From assembly GCF_040939455.1 (NCBI RefSeq), contig NC_134108.1, positions 88,828,001 to 88,892,000 of the forward strand: a DNA stretch of 64,000 nucleotides. Direction: 5' to 3'. Each line of letters begins with the position of its first letter. Position 1 is the first letter of the stretch. The stretch comes from Microcebus murinus. Lineage: Eukaryota > Chordata > Mammalia > Primates > Cheirogaleidae. A program made the translations under genes and the position numbers. This document shows positions 35,601-47,083 of the stretch, in pieces. The notes below the pieces were generated by a model. It was not told the DNA's origin. It made no database searches and saw nothing but the letters and a program-made list of their open reading frames with translations.

Positions 35601-37005
35601 CAGGGAAGATTTTATTTGATTGCCACATTCCATTAAATTTTCTTTTGTTTTAAGAACATAGATGTCAAGTACATAATTTAATCGGACTCACACAGTTTGG
35701 AGAGAAAAGCAGAAATCAGAGTGTTGAGAATTCTGTTTCCTCTAATTGCACTGAGATTTAACCTAGGTTATCAGTTTACAAGCCTCCAGTTGATTTGGTT
35801 GGCCCAGAGAATAGAAGGAAAGGCAAGAAGACAGAGAAAGAGAGATGGAGAACTTAAACAAGAGGGGCACAATGACAATGAAAAGGAAAAGATCAATCAG
35901 AATTATACAAAACCAGGTTATTTTTAGTGTTGCAAAGGCAGCTGGATATAAAAAGGGCACACAACAAATGTATACTTACATGTGGCCTTCAGTTATTACC
36001 ATAGAGACAATTTCAGTTGATAAGTTATTTTAGTTATTAACTTCCTGATAATCCTCATTATATCTCAATAAAATGGGTAGATAGAAAAGTCAAAATGTCT
36101 ACTTGTCCAAACTATAAAAGAAATTTCTAAATAAAGGTCAAGTTAACAGAATAAAGTCTATGTTAAATGTGTTTTCTAGCAGGCCAGCTCATTCCTTGTC
36201 CAAATTTAAAGTACAACACAAAATATTAGGAAAATAAATACAGGGTCCTAGGATGAATGTAGCCTATTTTAATGTGGTCACATTAATGGCTTATTCAGCA
36301 ACTATGTAATCTACTGTGCAAAAGAATCACAAACTCCACTCTAGTGCCACTACTTGCATTCAAACCATACAAATAGATTGCATAAATCACCTATTTGTGC
36401 AGTAAAAGACATTCCAAATGCTATTGTGTATAGCCTAATAAACCAAGAGACAAAAACTATCAGGCAGTCTCAAAAATTATTCATTAGCCCAAAAACTCAT
36501 TATAAAGCTAAAACAATAACCAAACATGGTTAAGATTTGAAAACTTTCTCTGTTGTGGAAAAGATACCATAAAACAAGTTTTGCTCGGTGGAGTAAGACT
36601 GCAGCATGATTTACTTAGTTCATGTGTGAGTGGGAAAATATCCTTCCATATTTTTGGTGGGTTTAGTTAGGGTGATTTGAATCCTATAGCCATAGCACCT
36701 ATAGTAGAATAGCTATAAGCAACATTCATTCTAGATTTTTTAAATTAATCCAGGATAGTATTGGAAGTAGCATTTTCTGCATGCAAATATTTTGTCATAT
36801 TCCTTTGATGCTTCCAAGAGAATTAAACTGCATACAGCTTTCTAAAATTCCACATAGCAATGTAACCTCTGCCTAAAATGCCTGATGTTTTTGTCATTTG
36901 TATTTTTATGTTTTCTTAAAAGTGTTAATTTGTCCTTGTTTTTAGAATAGATAATATTTGTACATGGTATAAAATAAAAGCCAAATGTACAAACAAAGTA
37001 TATAC
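35601..37005. other. Unannotated AT-rich stretch
   Basis: No gene or recognisable repeat was seen. Confidence 0.4.
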
Positions 37006-37007
37006 TA

Positions 37008-37407
37008 CCACATTTCCCCGAAAATAAGACCTACCCATAAAATAAGGCCTAGCAGGATTTCTAAGCATTTGCGCAATACAAGCCCTACCCTGAAAATAAG
37101 ACCTAGTGATGGGCGTGGTTACACAGCATATCTGCTCGACCCATGCATTTTGTTGCAGAGCGGTAAAGAACACGAGCAGCCGTCTTCATCTGCCCCATCG
37201 TGACAGCTACTATCCCAGAGGTGACCAGAAAGGTGCGGGCAGCCCCACCAACAAGGTCAGCTCCCCCTGTCAGGTCCCGGCCATCCTGTGAGTGCTGCAA
37301 GCTGAGGCTTTGAGGGGAAAACAACACATCCCCTGAAAATAAGCCCTAGGGTGTCTTCTTGAGGAAAAATAAATATAAGACCCTGTCTTATTTTCGGGGA
37401 CACACGG
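37008..37407 (-). mobile_element. Tc1/mariner-type MITE, copy 2 (400 bp)
   Basis: Same family as 12099-12547, opposite orientation. Ends 'ccacatttccccgaaaataa' and inverted right end 'ccgtgtgtccccgaaaataa', flanked by TA (37006-37007, 37408-37409). The outer parts align with copy 1, including 'cctagcaggatttctaagca', but the centre (about 37200-37310) is GC-rich and unrelated to the AT-rich centre of copy 1. Confidence 0.88.
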
Positions 37408-37409
37408 TA

Positions 37410-38396
37410 TGTAAAATTTCTCTTCCGTCTTTCTTCTCCAGGCAATTAGTTCCCTATTCATGGGCCATTAGTGTTATGAAGAGGCGCCATCACAGAAGAT
37501 CTAGACCTCATTCTCTTCCTGCCTGTGCTGAGGTAATGATACTTGAAGGATCCCCACTTACCTCTTCACAAAAAAACTCTTACAAACAAACTGTTCCAGA
37601 GAGGCCCTCTGGCTCAGGGGCCCTAAAATTAGCCTGAATCCCTGGGCACGTTAGGAAAATACACCCTTCCGTGAAGACAACAAAGGCTTAATTGAACTAA
37701 CCAGCCCCTGTGTGGTCGCTGGGTCACCATGGGCCTCATGGGCTGGCTTAGGCAGCATCACAAAGATACCAGGGTCTTTCTCAGTCCTTGAACTGTGGCT
37801 CCCACCTTAGGAGGGTTTTTTCCATCAGCAAAGGGATTTGCCCTACCCCTCCCTGTGTCTCCACATTGACAACTGTTATTCTCCCAAACGCTGTTGATTA
37901 GAACCTTTTATGAATATCCGCAAGATTACTCAAGATCAGTGTTTGCCATTATGGCTGCCCTAGGCATATACATGTGTTTGAAATTTTACCTCTTTCACGT
38001 GATACAAAATAACAATTTTGTGTTGTAACATAGTCTGTTTCTTATGCTGATTTTATTGATCTTTTGGTATTACTGAACTTATTTTACCTCAAGGAGAGAA
38101 AAAGAGAGAGAGAGAGAAGGGTGATATAGTGGCATGTGATGAAATTTGATTGAGTCTTCAATGTACATCAGTTATTGCTAAAGAATAGTTCTTGCAACTG
38201 AGTGTGCAAAGAAGATAATCTGGAAATCCCAAAGAATATGCACCAAAGTGAAGTAATTACTTCCTTTGGGTTAGAAAAGGAGGATTGAAGATATATTTTT
38301 CATTCTTTTTGCCCAACTGAATTTTTTCAAGAATAAATGTATAATGTTTCTCTAATGTGAAGAAATTAGAAGGTATTAAACTACATAAGAAGCTAT
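37410..38396. other. Unannotated stretch with (GA)n
   Basis: No gene was seen. A short (GA)n tract lies at about 38096-38117. Confidence 0.45.
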
Positions 38397-38520
38397 TGTT
38401 CCCATTTACAGATAGCAAAACTGAAGTAGTGTCAGGCTAAGTGACTTTGACACTGTACCTCAGAGATTTCAGCAGTGAAATGGAATTTCAAATACAATCC
38501 CTCTAGGTCCTAGTCTATTT
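38397..38520 (+). mobile_element. MIR SINE fragment
   Basis: 'tcccatttacagatagcaaa actgaag', 'ggctaagtgactttgaca' fit the MIR core. Confidence 0.65.
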
Positions 38521-40259
38521 TTTAGCCCACTGACTGCTGTCTTCTTTTATAAGAGTGTTCTATCTTGAAACCGTCTCTTGAAGACACCTCTGAGGTTAAT
38601 GCCTTAGAAAAACCTATCAAACATAATGACTTTGATAGAGACCATTTCACATTACTTTTACCAATCTATTTTTCTTGGCTCATACTCTCAAAACTGCCTA
38701 ACTTTTTCCAATGACAATGTTCACACTCATTCTAGTTTTTAACAACACAGGCAAAGATTTAAGCTGATTGTCTATGAGACAAAAAGAAAATGACAGTAGA
38801 ATTCAATTCTCCAAGATAGATAGAGAACATGCAATACATCTCCATGTTAGGAACCATAATATGCATTACCCAGCAACCACTACGATAGGTAAAGGAGACA
38901 GTCTTGACAGCTTCACAAGATCCTTGAAGAATTCTCCTCTTCCATCCTCCCCCTCAACTTATTCCCAGGCTGTTCTTTGTAGCTACCGAGGTTGCCAACA
39001 TAAGTAGCTTCAGAGCCCTGAAGTGTGACTTTACTGACAAGGAGAAGTAGAAATGTGGAATATGTAATTTCTATAGGAGAGGGGATTCTGGTAATGTATA
39101 TTTAGTCTGATGCACTCATAGGCAGGACATAAAAAAGGTCAATTTCTGAATCAATTAACAAATAGTGGGCTCTGTTTCTTAAGGATTTTCCTCTCCATGA
39201 AGAAGCAAACCATCTGTTTAGTTTACCAAAAACTTTTTTCTAGAGAAAGTAGCCAGTATAGAAATGAGAATCTCTCTCAAAGAGAACCCAGGAGGGGGAT
39301 CTGTAAGTGCCAGGTGACTTAACTACTGCTCTCTCACATCTTCAATTGGCTCATTATAGCTGGTATCTCCCCTCTAATGTAAGCATTCTAGTTCTTTCAT
39401 GCCATGTTTCCCATAAGATACAACTTCTCACTGCTCTGTACAATGTAGCAATTGGCATGCCCCTGATTCCATAAAACTGGTGTAAAATGGATTGAGTTTG
39501 GCTAAGCAAGTCCAACCTCTACCCTGCCAAGCTAACTGGAGCCAAGGATTAGGTCCCAGGAGTCTGATAAACAGGTTGACAATTCATATATGAACAACCT
39601 GAGATCTGGGTTCCCTTCCTCAAGGAAGAGATGGGAGTCAAACAGGGGAGTCTAATTACACCAACCACGTCTAAGAATGTCAAACAGGCCTAACTATGGG
39701 ATGGAGCTAGGAATCAGAAGCAGGAAAAGAACTGGAGCAGAGCTGGTCAGAGATGAAAATATGGAGCACCTATGCAAATTTGATCGGGGAGTTCACTGCT
39801 TATGTTTAATTTGGCAGTAGACAGTTGCATCTGACTGTCATGCAACTATTTAGTAACTGAAACTATTTAATAACTAAAACAGATGCTACTACTTTTTACT
39901 TAAACTCCCACCACAAAAGCCAGTCAGAAATGTCAGATCTATGTTCTATGCAAAACTAAAGTGCAATTTATTACCTTAAATTCTACTTTAGCTCTTCATG
40001 GAGTGTGTATCAATCAGGTTCTTGGTTGTAAGCAACAGAAGTTCACACTGACTAATGAAGAAAAAAAGATTTAAAAAGTACCTAATAATCCTCAGAAGTG
40101 TTTATTGGGAGGCCTGGCCAATCAGGCCTAACAATAAGCTTGCTTCCAGTGCCACAGACCTTTCTGCCGCTGGCAAGTTGAAGAAACAATCTAAACCTCC
40201 ATGGTCCCACCAAAGTCTAGAGGAAACCAGTGTGGCCATTGCCACTAATGCACCAGCTT
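38521..40259. other. Mostly unannotated L1 left flank
   Basis: No gene was seen. 40010-40090 ('atcaggttcttggttgtaag caacag') looks like an old mammalian repeat I cannot name. Confidence 0.4.
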
Positions 40260-40274
40260 AAGAAGAGCATAATG
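40260..40274 (+). repeat. Left target-site duplication of L1
   Basis: 'aagaagagcataatg', identical to 47082-47096. The preceding 'gctt' gives a bottom-strand nick context TTCTT/AA, close to the L1 endonuclease preference. Confidence 0.97.
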
Positions 40275-41473
40275 GGGAGGTTGAGACCACCGGAGCAGCC
40301 CGGAGACCAGCGGCAAGGGTAGGAGGCTCTGCTGTTTCCCCTCCCCTGCATTCGGGACTGCTGGTGGGCTCCCCAGCGGGTGGAGAGACCTGCGGACATC
40401 AGCCCAGAGACTGCCGCCGCCTGCCAACGGTGAGCCTGTAGCAGACGTGGCACCAGGTTCCCAACTTCCTCCGGGCACCTCCCTGTGCACGGACCCGAGC
40501 CGCGCGGCAGGCGCCATATTGCCTCCTCCTCCCCTCCGCCGACCCTACCCGCGGCTGCCCAGAGAGACAATACAGCCACCAGCCGGAGGCACCTCCAGGG
40601 AACGGGACCTTCCCGTTTGGGACCCCGCCCGCCCTCCCAGGTGCTGCTGGCACCGTGTTCCCAGGTAAACGGTGCCGACTCAGAGGCTGAGAGACATAGA
40701 CTCAGCTTGGGCTCCCTGTGGGTGAATTAGGACCGGAAATCCTCTCCCTGGTGGGAATAGAGTTTGAACTCTGGGACCCAGAGGTCGGACCTGCAGACCA
40801 GATCCGCTGCACCGAGGGCTAGCATTGCCCGGGGCACAGAAGGGTTATACGTGAACAGCCTACTGAGGGCTGTGTGCCTCCAGGGGCGGATCGGCGCCCT
40901 AGAGGACAACCCTCCTCCCAGGAGGAGGCCCTGCGCCCAACCCAGGTGGCGTTCCTGTGCAGGGAACCTCCCCGCCGGCACCACAGTCCGGGGAGGCCTG
41001 GTGGCTTGTGGTCTGGCCTGCTGGCAGAGGCCCAGGAGTAGCTGCAGAGTTGGGGAGGGTGGAAAGAAGCGAGGCCTGCTCCAGACTGCAGGTCTCAGAC
41101 AGCCCCACCCCCACACCCAGACTTTCTGGCTGAGCGGGACCATTCCAGCCCTGCCCTGACAGCTTTTCCTGGAAGCTGAGAACAGAACTTTGACCCCTGC
41201 TAACGGCCTGAGGGCAGGCTTATCCAACCCAGCTCCGCCCAGAACAAGAGCTGATAACAGGACTCAAAATCAACAGCAAAGCCTGTTCCTCCAAGCAAAC
41301 GCCACCTACTGACAGGGACAGCATCTTGCACAGCCTTGCCACGGCATCCACTGACTCAATATACAGGGAGTGGTCCAATTTCACCCACAGGCACCACCTA
41401 ACGCCTCAGAAACTAAACAAGGTGTGTGAATACCCAAACAATAACCTAAGGAAAGAAACAACAACTGATCGAC
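40275..41473 (+). promoter_or_regulatory. L1 5'UTR / internal promoter region
   Basis: GC-rich leader with CpG clusters at about 40480-40660 and a 'ggcaggcgccatattg' core at 40506-40521 shared by all four L1 5'UTR copies here. Its CCAT/ATGGCG core is YY1-like. Role as an RNA polymerase II internal promoter follows from L1 biology. The extra ~260-bp block of the older copies is absent. Confidence 0.85.
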
Positions 41474-42478
41474 ATGGGAAGAAATCAGCGAAAGAACTCA
41501 GGAAATATGAAGAACCAAACGGAAAACACACCCCCAAGGAGGAGCACCAGCCCCCTAGAAACGGACACCGACCAAAATCAGGCAACCAATATGACAGAAA
41601 AGGAATTTCGTATGTGGATCATAAGAACACTCACCCAGCTGCAACAACAACTCAATAACCAACACCAAGAAAACACAAAAAACCTCCAAGAAATGGAACA
41701 AAGGTTCAACAAAGAGATGGACACAGTGAAGAAAACTTTAACCGAAGTCCTGGAGATGAAGAATCAACTCAGAGAACTACAAAATACTGTGGAAAGTCTC
41801 AAGAACAGGGTAGATCAAGCAGAAGAAAGAATCTCAGAGCTTGAAGATAACACCTTCCAATTAAATAAATCAGTCACAGAAATACAGCAGAGAAACAAGA
41901 GAAAAGACCAAAGCCTACAAGAGCTGTGGGATTATGTGAAAAAACCTAACGTGAGGGTCATAGGTTTAGCCGAAGGGGAGGAAGACAACACTCAAGGGCT
42001 GGACAAGCTTTTTGAAGATATAATAGAGGAAAATTTCCCAGGCCTTGCTCAAAATCTCGATATACAAGTTCAAGAAGCCCAGAGGACCCCTGGGAGATTC
42101 AATGCAAACAGGAAGACGTCACGTCATGCAGTCATCAGACTGACCAAAGTATCAACTAAAGAGGCCCTTCTAAGAGCTGTAAGACAAAAGAAGCAAGTGA
42201 CATACAAGGGAAAGCCAATTCGAATAACATCAGACTTCTCTAATGAGACTTTACAAGCAAGGAGAGACTGGGGCCCCATTCTCACTCTTTTGAAACAAAA
42301 CAATGCCCAGCCTAGAATATTATTCCCTGCAAAACTAAGCTTCATATATGAAGGAGAAATAAAAACATTCTCAGACAAGCAAAGGCTCAGAGAATTCACC
42401 AAGACAAGACCAGCCCTACAAGAAGTACTTAAAACAGCGTTATGCACGGAACATCATAATAATAATCCATGGATATAA
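41474..42478 (+). CDS. L1 ORF1p, RNA-binding chaperone, intact
   Basis: Full-length 334-aa frame (primate L1 ORF1p is about 338). ORF1p trimerises, coats L1 RNA and is needed for retrotransposition in the cytoplasmic ribonucleoprotein. Residues 1-50 are a basic, polar N-terminus. About 53-150 form a heptad-rich coiled coil (EMKNQLRELQNTVESLKNRV, EERISELED). About 157-252 fit the RRM-like domain (NVRVIGLAEG, FEDIIEENFP, VQEAQRTPGRF, RHAVIRLTK). About 253-325 fit the C-terminal domain (ETLQARRDWGPI, FPAKLSFIYEGEI, TRPALQEVLK). The human 'REKG' position reads RQKK here. The start at 41474 gives the usual length and follows the long leader; ORF2 begins 41 bp after the stop. No frameshift or premature stop. 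Expression cannot be judged from sequence. Confidence 0.96.
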   Translation: MGRNQRKNSGNMKNQTENTPPRRSTSPLETDTDQNQATNMTEKEFRMWIIRTLTQLQQQLNNQHQENTKNLQEMEQRFNKEMDTVKKTLTEVLEMKNQLRELQNTVESLKNRVDQAEERISELEDNTFQLNKSVTEIQQRNKRKDQSLQELWDYVKKPNVRVIGLAEGEEDNTQGLDKLFEDIIEENFPGLAQNLDIQVQEAQRTPGRFNANRKTSRHAVIRLTKVSTKEALLRAVRQKKQVTYKGKPIRITSDFSNETLQARRDWGPILTLLKQNNAQPRILFPAKLSFIYEGEIKTFSDKQRLREFTKTRPALQEVLKTALCTEHHNNNPWI

Positions 42479-42519
42479 AAACAACCAAAACCCAAAGATA
42501 GTAAAGGCCAGATATTACA

Positions 42520-45500
42520 ATGGCTCAAGACAGAAATCATAGCAACAACATCCAACCCAACAGAATGATCAGTAATCTACCTTACCTATCAGTTCTCTCA
42601 ATAAATGTGAATGGCTTAAACTCTCCACTCAAGAGACATAGGCTGGCTGAATGGATAAGAAAATACAGGCCAAGTATATGCTGTCTTCAGGAAACACATT
42701 TAACCTGCAAGGATGCACATAGACTAAAAATAAAAGGGTGGAGATCAATATTCCAAGCAAATAGAAGCCAAAAGAAGGCTGGTGTGGCAGTTCTAATTTC
42801 AGATGATTTAGTTTTTAAACCAACAAAAGTAGTAAAAGACAAAGAGGGTCATTATATAATGGTGAAGGGCACAGTCCAACAAGAAGAGATAACAATTTTA
42901 AATATATATGCACCCAACTTAGGTGCACCCAGATTCATAAAGCAAACCTTACTGGAGCTAAGCAAATGGATTAATAGCAACTCCATAATCGCCGGGGATC
43001 TCAACACCCCACTGACGGCACGAGACAGATCCTCCAAGCAGAAAATTAATAAAGAAATAATGGACTTAAACAAAACTCTAGAACAATTGGGTCTGACAGA
43101 CATCTACAGAACATTCTACCCAAAATCCACTGAATATACGTTCTTCTCATCAGCTCACGGGACATTCTCTAAGATTGACCATATCCTAGGACACAAAGAA
43201 AATCTCAAGAAATTTAAAAAAATAGAAATCATACCATGTACCTTCTCAGATCACAGTGGAATAAAACTAGAAATCAACCCTAACAGAAACTCACATTTCT
43301 ACACAAAAACGTGGAAATTAAACAACCTCCTACTAAATGATTACTTCGTAAATGAAGAAATCAAGACAGAAATAAAAAACTTCTATGAAGAAAACGACAA
43401 TGGAGAGACAAGTTATCAACTCCTCTGGGACACAGCTAAAGCAGTTCTGAGAGGAAAGTTTATCTCCATAAATGCCTATAACCAAAAGGCAGGAAGATCA
43501 CAAATAGACAATCTAATGAAACGACTCAAAGAGCTGGAAAAAGAAGAACAGACCAACCCCAAACCCAGCAGAAGAAGTGAAATCAACAAGATCAAATCAG
43601 AACTAAACGAAATTGAAAACAGGAAAGCTATTCAGGAGATTAATAAAACAAAAAGTTGGTTCTTTGAAAAAATAAACAAGATTGACACGCCATTGGCTAA
43701 GCTAACGAAAAGCAGAAAAGAGAAATCTCTAATAAGCTCCATCAGGAATAAAAAAGGAGATATCACAACTGATCCCAAAGAGATACAAGATACAATTTAT
43801 GAATACTACAAAAATCTTTTTGCACACAAACTGGAAAATGTGGAGGAAATGGACAAATTTCTAGAAACACACAGCCTCCCTAGGCTCAACCAGGAAGAAA
43901 TAGATTCCCTGAACAGACCAATCTCAACAGCTGAAATAGAAACAGCAATTAAAAATCTCCCTAAAAAGAAAAGTCCCGGTCCAGATGGCTTCACACCTGA
44001 ATTTTACCATACTTACAAAGAAGAACTAGTACCTATCTTGCAGAAACTATTCCACAACATCGAGAAGAACGGAAATCTCCCCGACACCTTTTATGAAGTG
44101 AATATTACTCTGATACCAAAACCAGGAAAGGATGCAACAAAAAAAGAAAACTACAGACCAATATCCCTAATGAATATAGATGCAAAAATTTTCAACAAAA
44201 TCTTAGCTAACCGAATCCAGACACTTATCAAAAAAATAATCCACCACGACCAAGTGGGCTTCATCCCAGGGATGCAGGGATGGTTCAACATACGTAAATC
44301 TATAAATGCAATTCACCACATAAACAGAAGCAAAAACAAAGACCACATGATTCTTTCAATAGATGCAGAAAAAGCTTTTGACAAAATTCAACACCCTTTC
44401 ATGATATGAACACTGAAGAAAATAGGCATAGAAGGGACATACCTAAAAATGATACAAGCCATTTATGACAGACCCATAGCCAACATCATACTGAATGGGG
44501 AAAAACTGAAAGCATTCCCACTTAGAACTGAAACCAGACAAGGCTGCCCACTATCTCCACTTCTGTTCAACATAGTGCTGGAAGTCTTAGCTACAGCAAT
44601 CAGACAGGAAAATGGAATCAAAGGTATCCAAATAGGGGCAGAAGAGATCAAACTTTCACTGTTTGCTGATGATATGATATTGTATCTAGAAAACCCCAAG
44701 GATTCAACCAAGAAACTCCTGGAACTGATCAATGAATTTAGTAAAGTCTCAGGATACAAAATTAATACACAGAAATCAGAGGCATTCATATACGCCAACA
44801 ACAATCTAATTGAGAACCAAATCAAAGACTCAATTCCCTTCACAACAGCAACAAAGAAATTAAAGTACCTAGGAATATATTTAACCAAAGAGGTAAAAGA
44901 CCTCTACAGGGAGAACTATGAAACACTGCGGAAGGAAATAGCAGAGGATGTAAACAGATGGAAATCCATACCATGCTCGTGGATCGGCAGACTCAATATC
45001 ATCAAAATGTCTATACTACCCAAACTGATCTACAGATTCAATGCAATACCTATTAAAATCCCATCAGCATTCTTCACAGATATAGAAAAAATAATTTTAC
45101 GCTTCGTATGGAACCAAAGAAGACCCCGAATATCAAGAGCAATTCTAGGCAACAAAAACAAAATGGGAGGCATTAATATGCCAGATATCAAACTATACTA
45201 CAAAGCTGTAGTAATTAAAACAATATGGTATTGGCACAAAAACAGGAATATTGACCAGTGGAACAGATGTGAGAATCCTGATATAAAACCATCCTCATAT
45301 AGCCATCTCATCTTTGACAAAGCAGACAAAAACATACGCTGGGGAAAAGAATCCCTCTTCAATAAATGGTGCTGGGAAAACTGGATAGCCACCTGTAGAA
45401 GGCTAAAACAGGACCCACACCTTTCACCTCTCACAAAAACCAACTCACGCTGGATAACAGACTTAAACCTAAGATATGAAACTATTAGAACTCTAGAGGA

Positions 45501-46387
45501 AAAAGTTGGAAACACTCTCCTAGACATCGGCCTGGGCAAAGAGTTTATGAAGAAGTCCCCAAAGGCAATCACAGCTGCAACAAAAATAAATAAATGGGAC
45601 ATGATCAAACTACAAAGCTTCTGCACAGCCAAAGAAATAATCATGAAAGTAAACAGACAACCTACAGAAAATTTTTGCATCCTATGCATCCGATAAGGGA
45701 CTGATAACTAGAATATACTTAGAACTCACGAAAATTAGGAAGAAAAAATCAAATAACCCCATTAAAAAGTGGGCAAAGGACTTGAACAGAAATTTTTCTA
45801 AAGAAGACAGAAGAATGGCCAACAAACATATGAAGAAATGCTCAACATCTCTAATCATCAGGGAAATGCAAATCAAAACCACAATGAGATATCACTTAAC
45901 CCCAGTGAGAATGGCCTTTATCAAAAAATCTCCAAACAATAAATGCTGGCGTGGTTGCGGAGAGAGAGGAACACTCCTACACTGCTGGTGGGACTGCAAA
46001 CTAGTTCAACCTCTGTGGAAAGCAATATGGAGATACCTTAAAGCGATACAAGTGAATCTACCATTTGATCCAGCAATCCCATTGCTGGGCATCTACCCAA
46101 ATGATCCAGTGACACTCTACAAAAAAGACACCTGCACTCGAATGTTTATAGCAGCACAATTCATAATTGCAAGGCTGTGGAAACAGCCCAAGTGCCCATC
46201 AATCAAAGAATGGATTAATAAAATGTGGTATATGTACACCATGGAGTACTATTCAGCTCTAAGAAACAATGGTGATATAGCACACCTTATATTTTCCTGG
46301 TTAGAGCTGGAACCCATACTACTAAGTGAAGTATCCCAAGAATGGAAAAACAAGCACCAGATATATTCTCCAGCAAACTGGTATTAA
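42520..46387 (+). pseudogene. L1 ORF2p (endonuclease/RT), broken by stop and frameshift
   Basis: ORF2p nicks target DNA and reverse-transcribes L1 RNA. The N-terminal 629 codons are open (42520-44409). Endonuclease motifs are all visible: [38 protein letters not shown]. The RT fingers/palm start ([15 protein letters not shown]) and motif A ([11 protein letters not shown]) precede a TGA at 44407-44409. The same frame then continues with motif B ([12 protein letters not shown]) and the catalytic FADD at 44662-44673. At about 45665-45670 an 8-bp deletion shifts the frame, and the C-terminal part resumes in another frame to a TAA at 46385, including the CX3CX7HX4C knuckle ([18 protein letters not shown]). 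Unlesioned length would be close to the ~1275 aa of human ORF2p. As it stands only an endonuclease-bearing N-terminal product is possible. Confidence 0.96.
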
Positions 46388-46391
46388 CTGA

Positions 46392-46421
46392 GTAGCACCT
46401 AAGTGGACACATAGGTGCTAC
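46392..46421 (+). repeat. Perfect hairpin in L1 3'UTR
   Basis: Arms GTAGCACCTA and TAGGTGCTAC (10 of 10 pairs) around a 10-nt loop, starting just after the ORF2 stop. The older L1 copy at 28130-28165 has no such stem. Confidence 0.93.
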
Positions 46422-46441
46422 AGTAATAGGGTATTGGGCAG

Positions 46442-46461
46442 GTGGGAGGGGGGAGGGGGGC
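46442..46461 (+). other. L1 3'UTR G-tract (G4-capable)
   Basis: Several runs of three to six G within 20 bp, immediately before 'cgggtatatac'. Two independent L1 3' copies in the window end or break at this point. Confidence 0.85.
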
Positions 46462-46620
46462 GGGTATATACATACATAGTGAGTGAGATGTGCACCATCT
46501 GGGGGATGGTCATGATGGAGACTCAGACTTTTGGGGGGAGGGGGGGAAATGGGCATTTATTGAAACCTTAAAATCTGTACCCCCATAATATACCAAAATA
46601 AAAAAATAATTTAAAAAAAA

Positions 46621-47083
46621 TGCCTGTTAAAAGGCAAATAGAAAAAAAAAAATAAATAAAAATGTTTCTGATGGCAAAAAAAAAAAAATGCATAATGTCA
46701 TGTATTCACCATTATAGTGTCATACAGAATAATTTCATTGCTTTAAGAGTCTCCAGTGCTCCGCCTGTTCATCTCTTCTACTCTTGCTTTGTCCTCCTGC
46801 TACCCACTGGTCTTTTTACTGTCCTTAAGGTTTTGCGTTTTCCACAATCTCATGTATTTGGAATTATATAGTATTTACCCTTTTCAGGTGGCTTATTTCA
46901 TTCAACAACATGAATTTAATGTCTCTCTGTGTCTTTCTGAGGCTCATTTCTTTTAATGCTGAATATTATTGCATTGTGTATGTATTATAGTTTGTTTATC
47001 CATTTGTCTTTAAAAGGACATGTTGGTTGCTTCCAGTTTGCAGCAATTATGAATAAAGCTTCTATAAAAAAAAAAAAAAAAAA
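46621..47083 (+). mobile_element. 3'-transduced DNA with nested poly(A) tracts
   Basis: After the L1 end come 'tgcctgttaaaaggcaaata' and an A11 run, then 'ataaaaatgtttctgatggc' and an A13 run (46676-46688), then 46689-47065, and finally A18. All of it lies inside the target-site duplication, so it came in with the L1. 46689-47065 is the antisense 3' part of an ancient L1M. Confidence 0.88.
47052..47057 (+). terminator. Poly(A) signal used by the read-through transcript
   Basis: AATAAA nine bases before the final A tail. It is the complement of 'tttatt' in the ancient L1M, so an antisense old L1 provided the processing site. Confidence 0.88.

Larger units (their letters stand above)
46388..46620 (+). 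promoter_or_regulatory. L1 3'UTR with hairpin, G-tracts and poly(A) signal
   Basis: Contains a perfect 10-bp stem hairpin (46392-46421), a G-rich tract at 46442-46461, a second at 46533-46549, and the L1 poly(A) signal AATAAA at 46597-46602 followed by an A-rich end. The G-tracts can form G-quadruplexes by sequence rule. Confidence 0.9.
40275..47083 (+). mobile_element. Near full-length lemur L1 with 3' transduction
   Basis: A 6.8-kb insertion between perfect 15-bp duplications: 5'UTR, ORF1, 41-bp spacer, ORF2, 3'UTR, own poly(A), then about 460 bp of non-L1 DNA and a final A tail of 18. The 5' end ('gggaggttgagacc') lacks roughly the first 180 bp found in the copy at 25296, including its YY1-like start. 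CpGs are well kept in the 5'UTR, ORF1 is intact, and ORF2 has two lesions, so the element is fairly young but not autonomous as it stands. Confidence 0.97.

Noticed and set aside
40480..40660. CpG-dense segment as a host-gene CpG island
   Set aside because: It lies inside the L1 5'UTR, between the element's target duplications, so it is the L1's own promoter region.
40217..41227. Long frames (up to 166 codons) on both strands of the L1 5'UTR, including antisense frames reminiscent of an ORF0 position
   Set aside because: GC-rich leader gives long frames by composition; they are not shared at the same place in the other three 5'UTR copies, and I see no ORF0 similarity I can support.
42124..42447. 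Antisense frames of 80-160 codons within ORF1 and ORF2 (also 44463, 45198)
   Set aside because: Mirror frames of the L1 coding strand without independent features.
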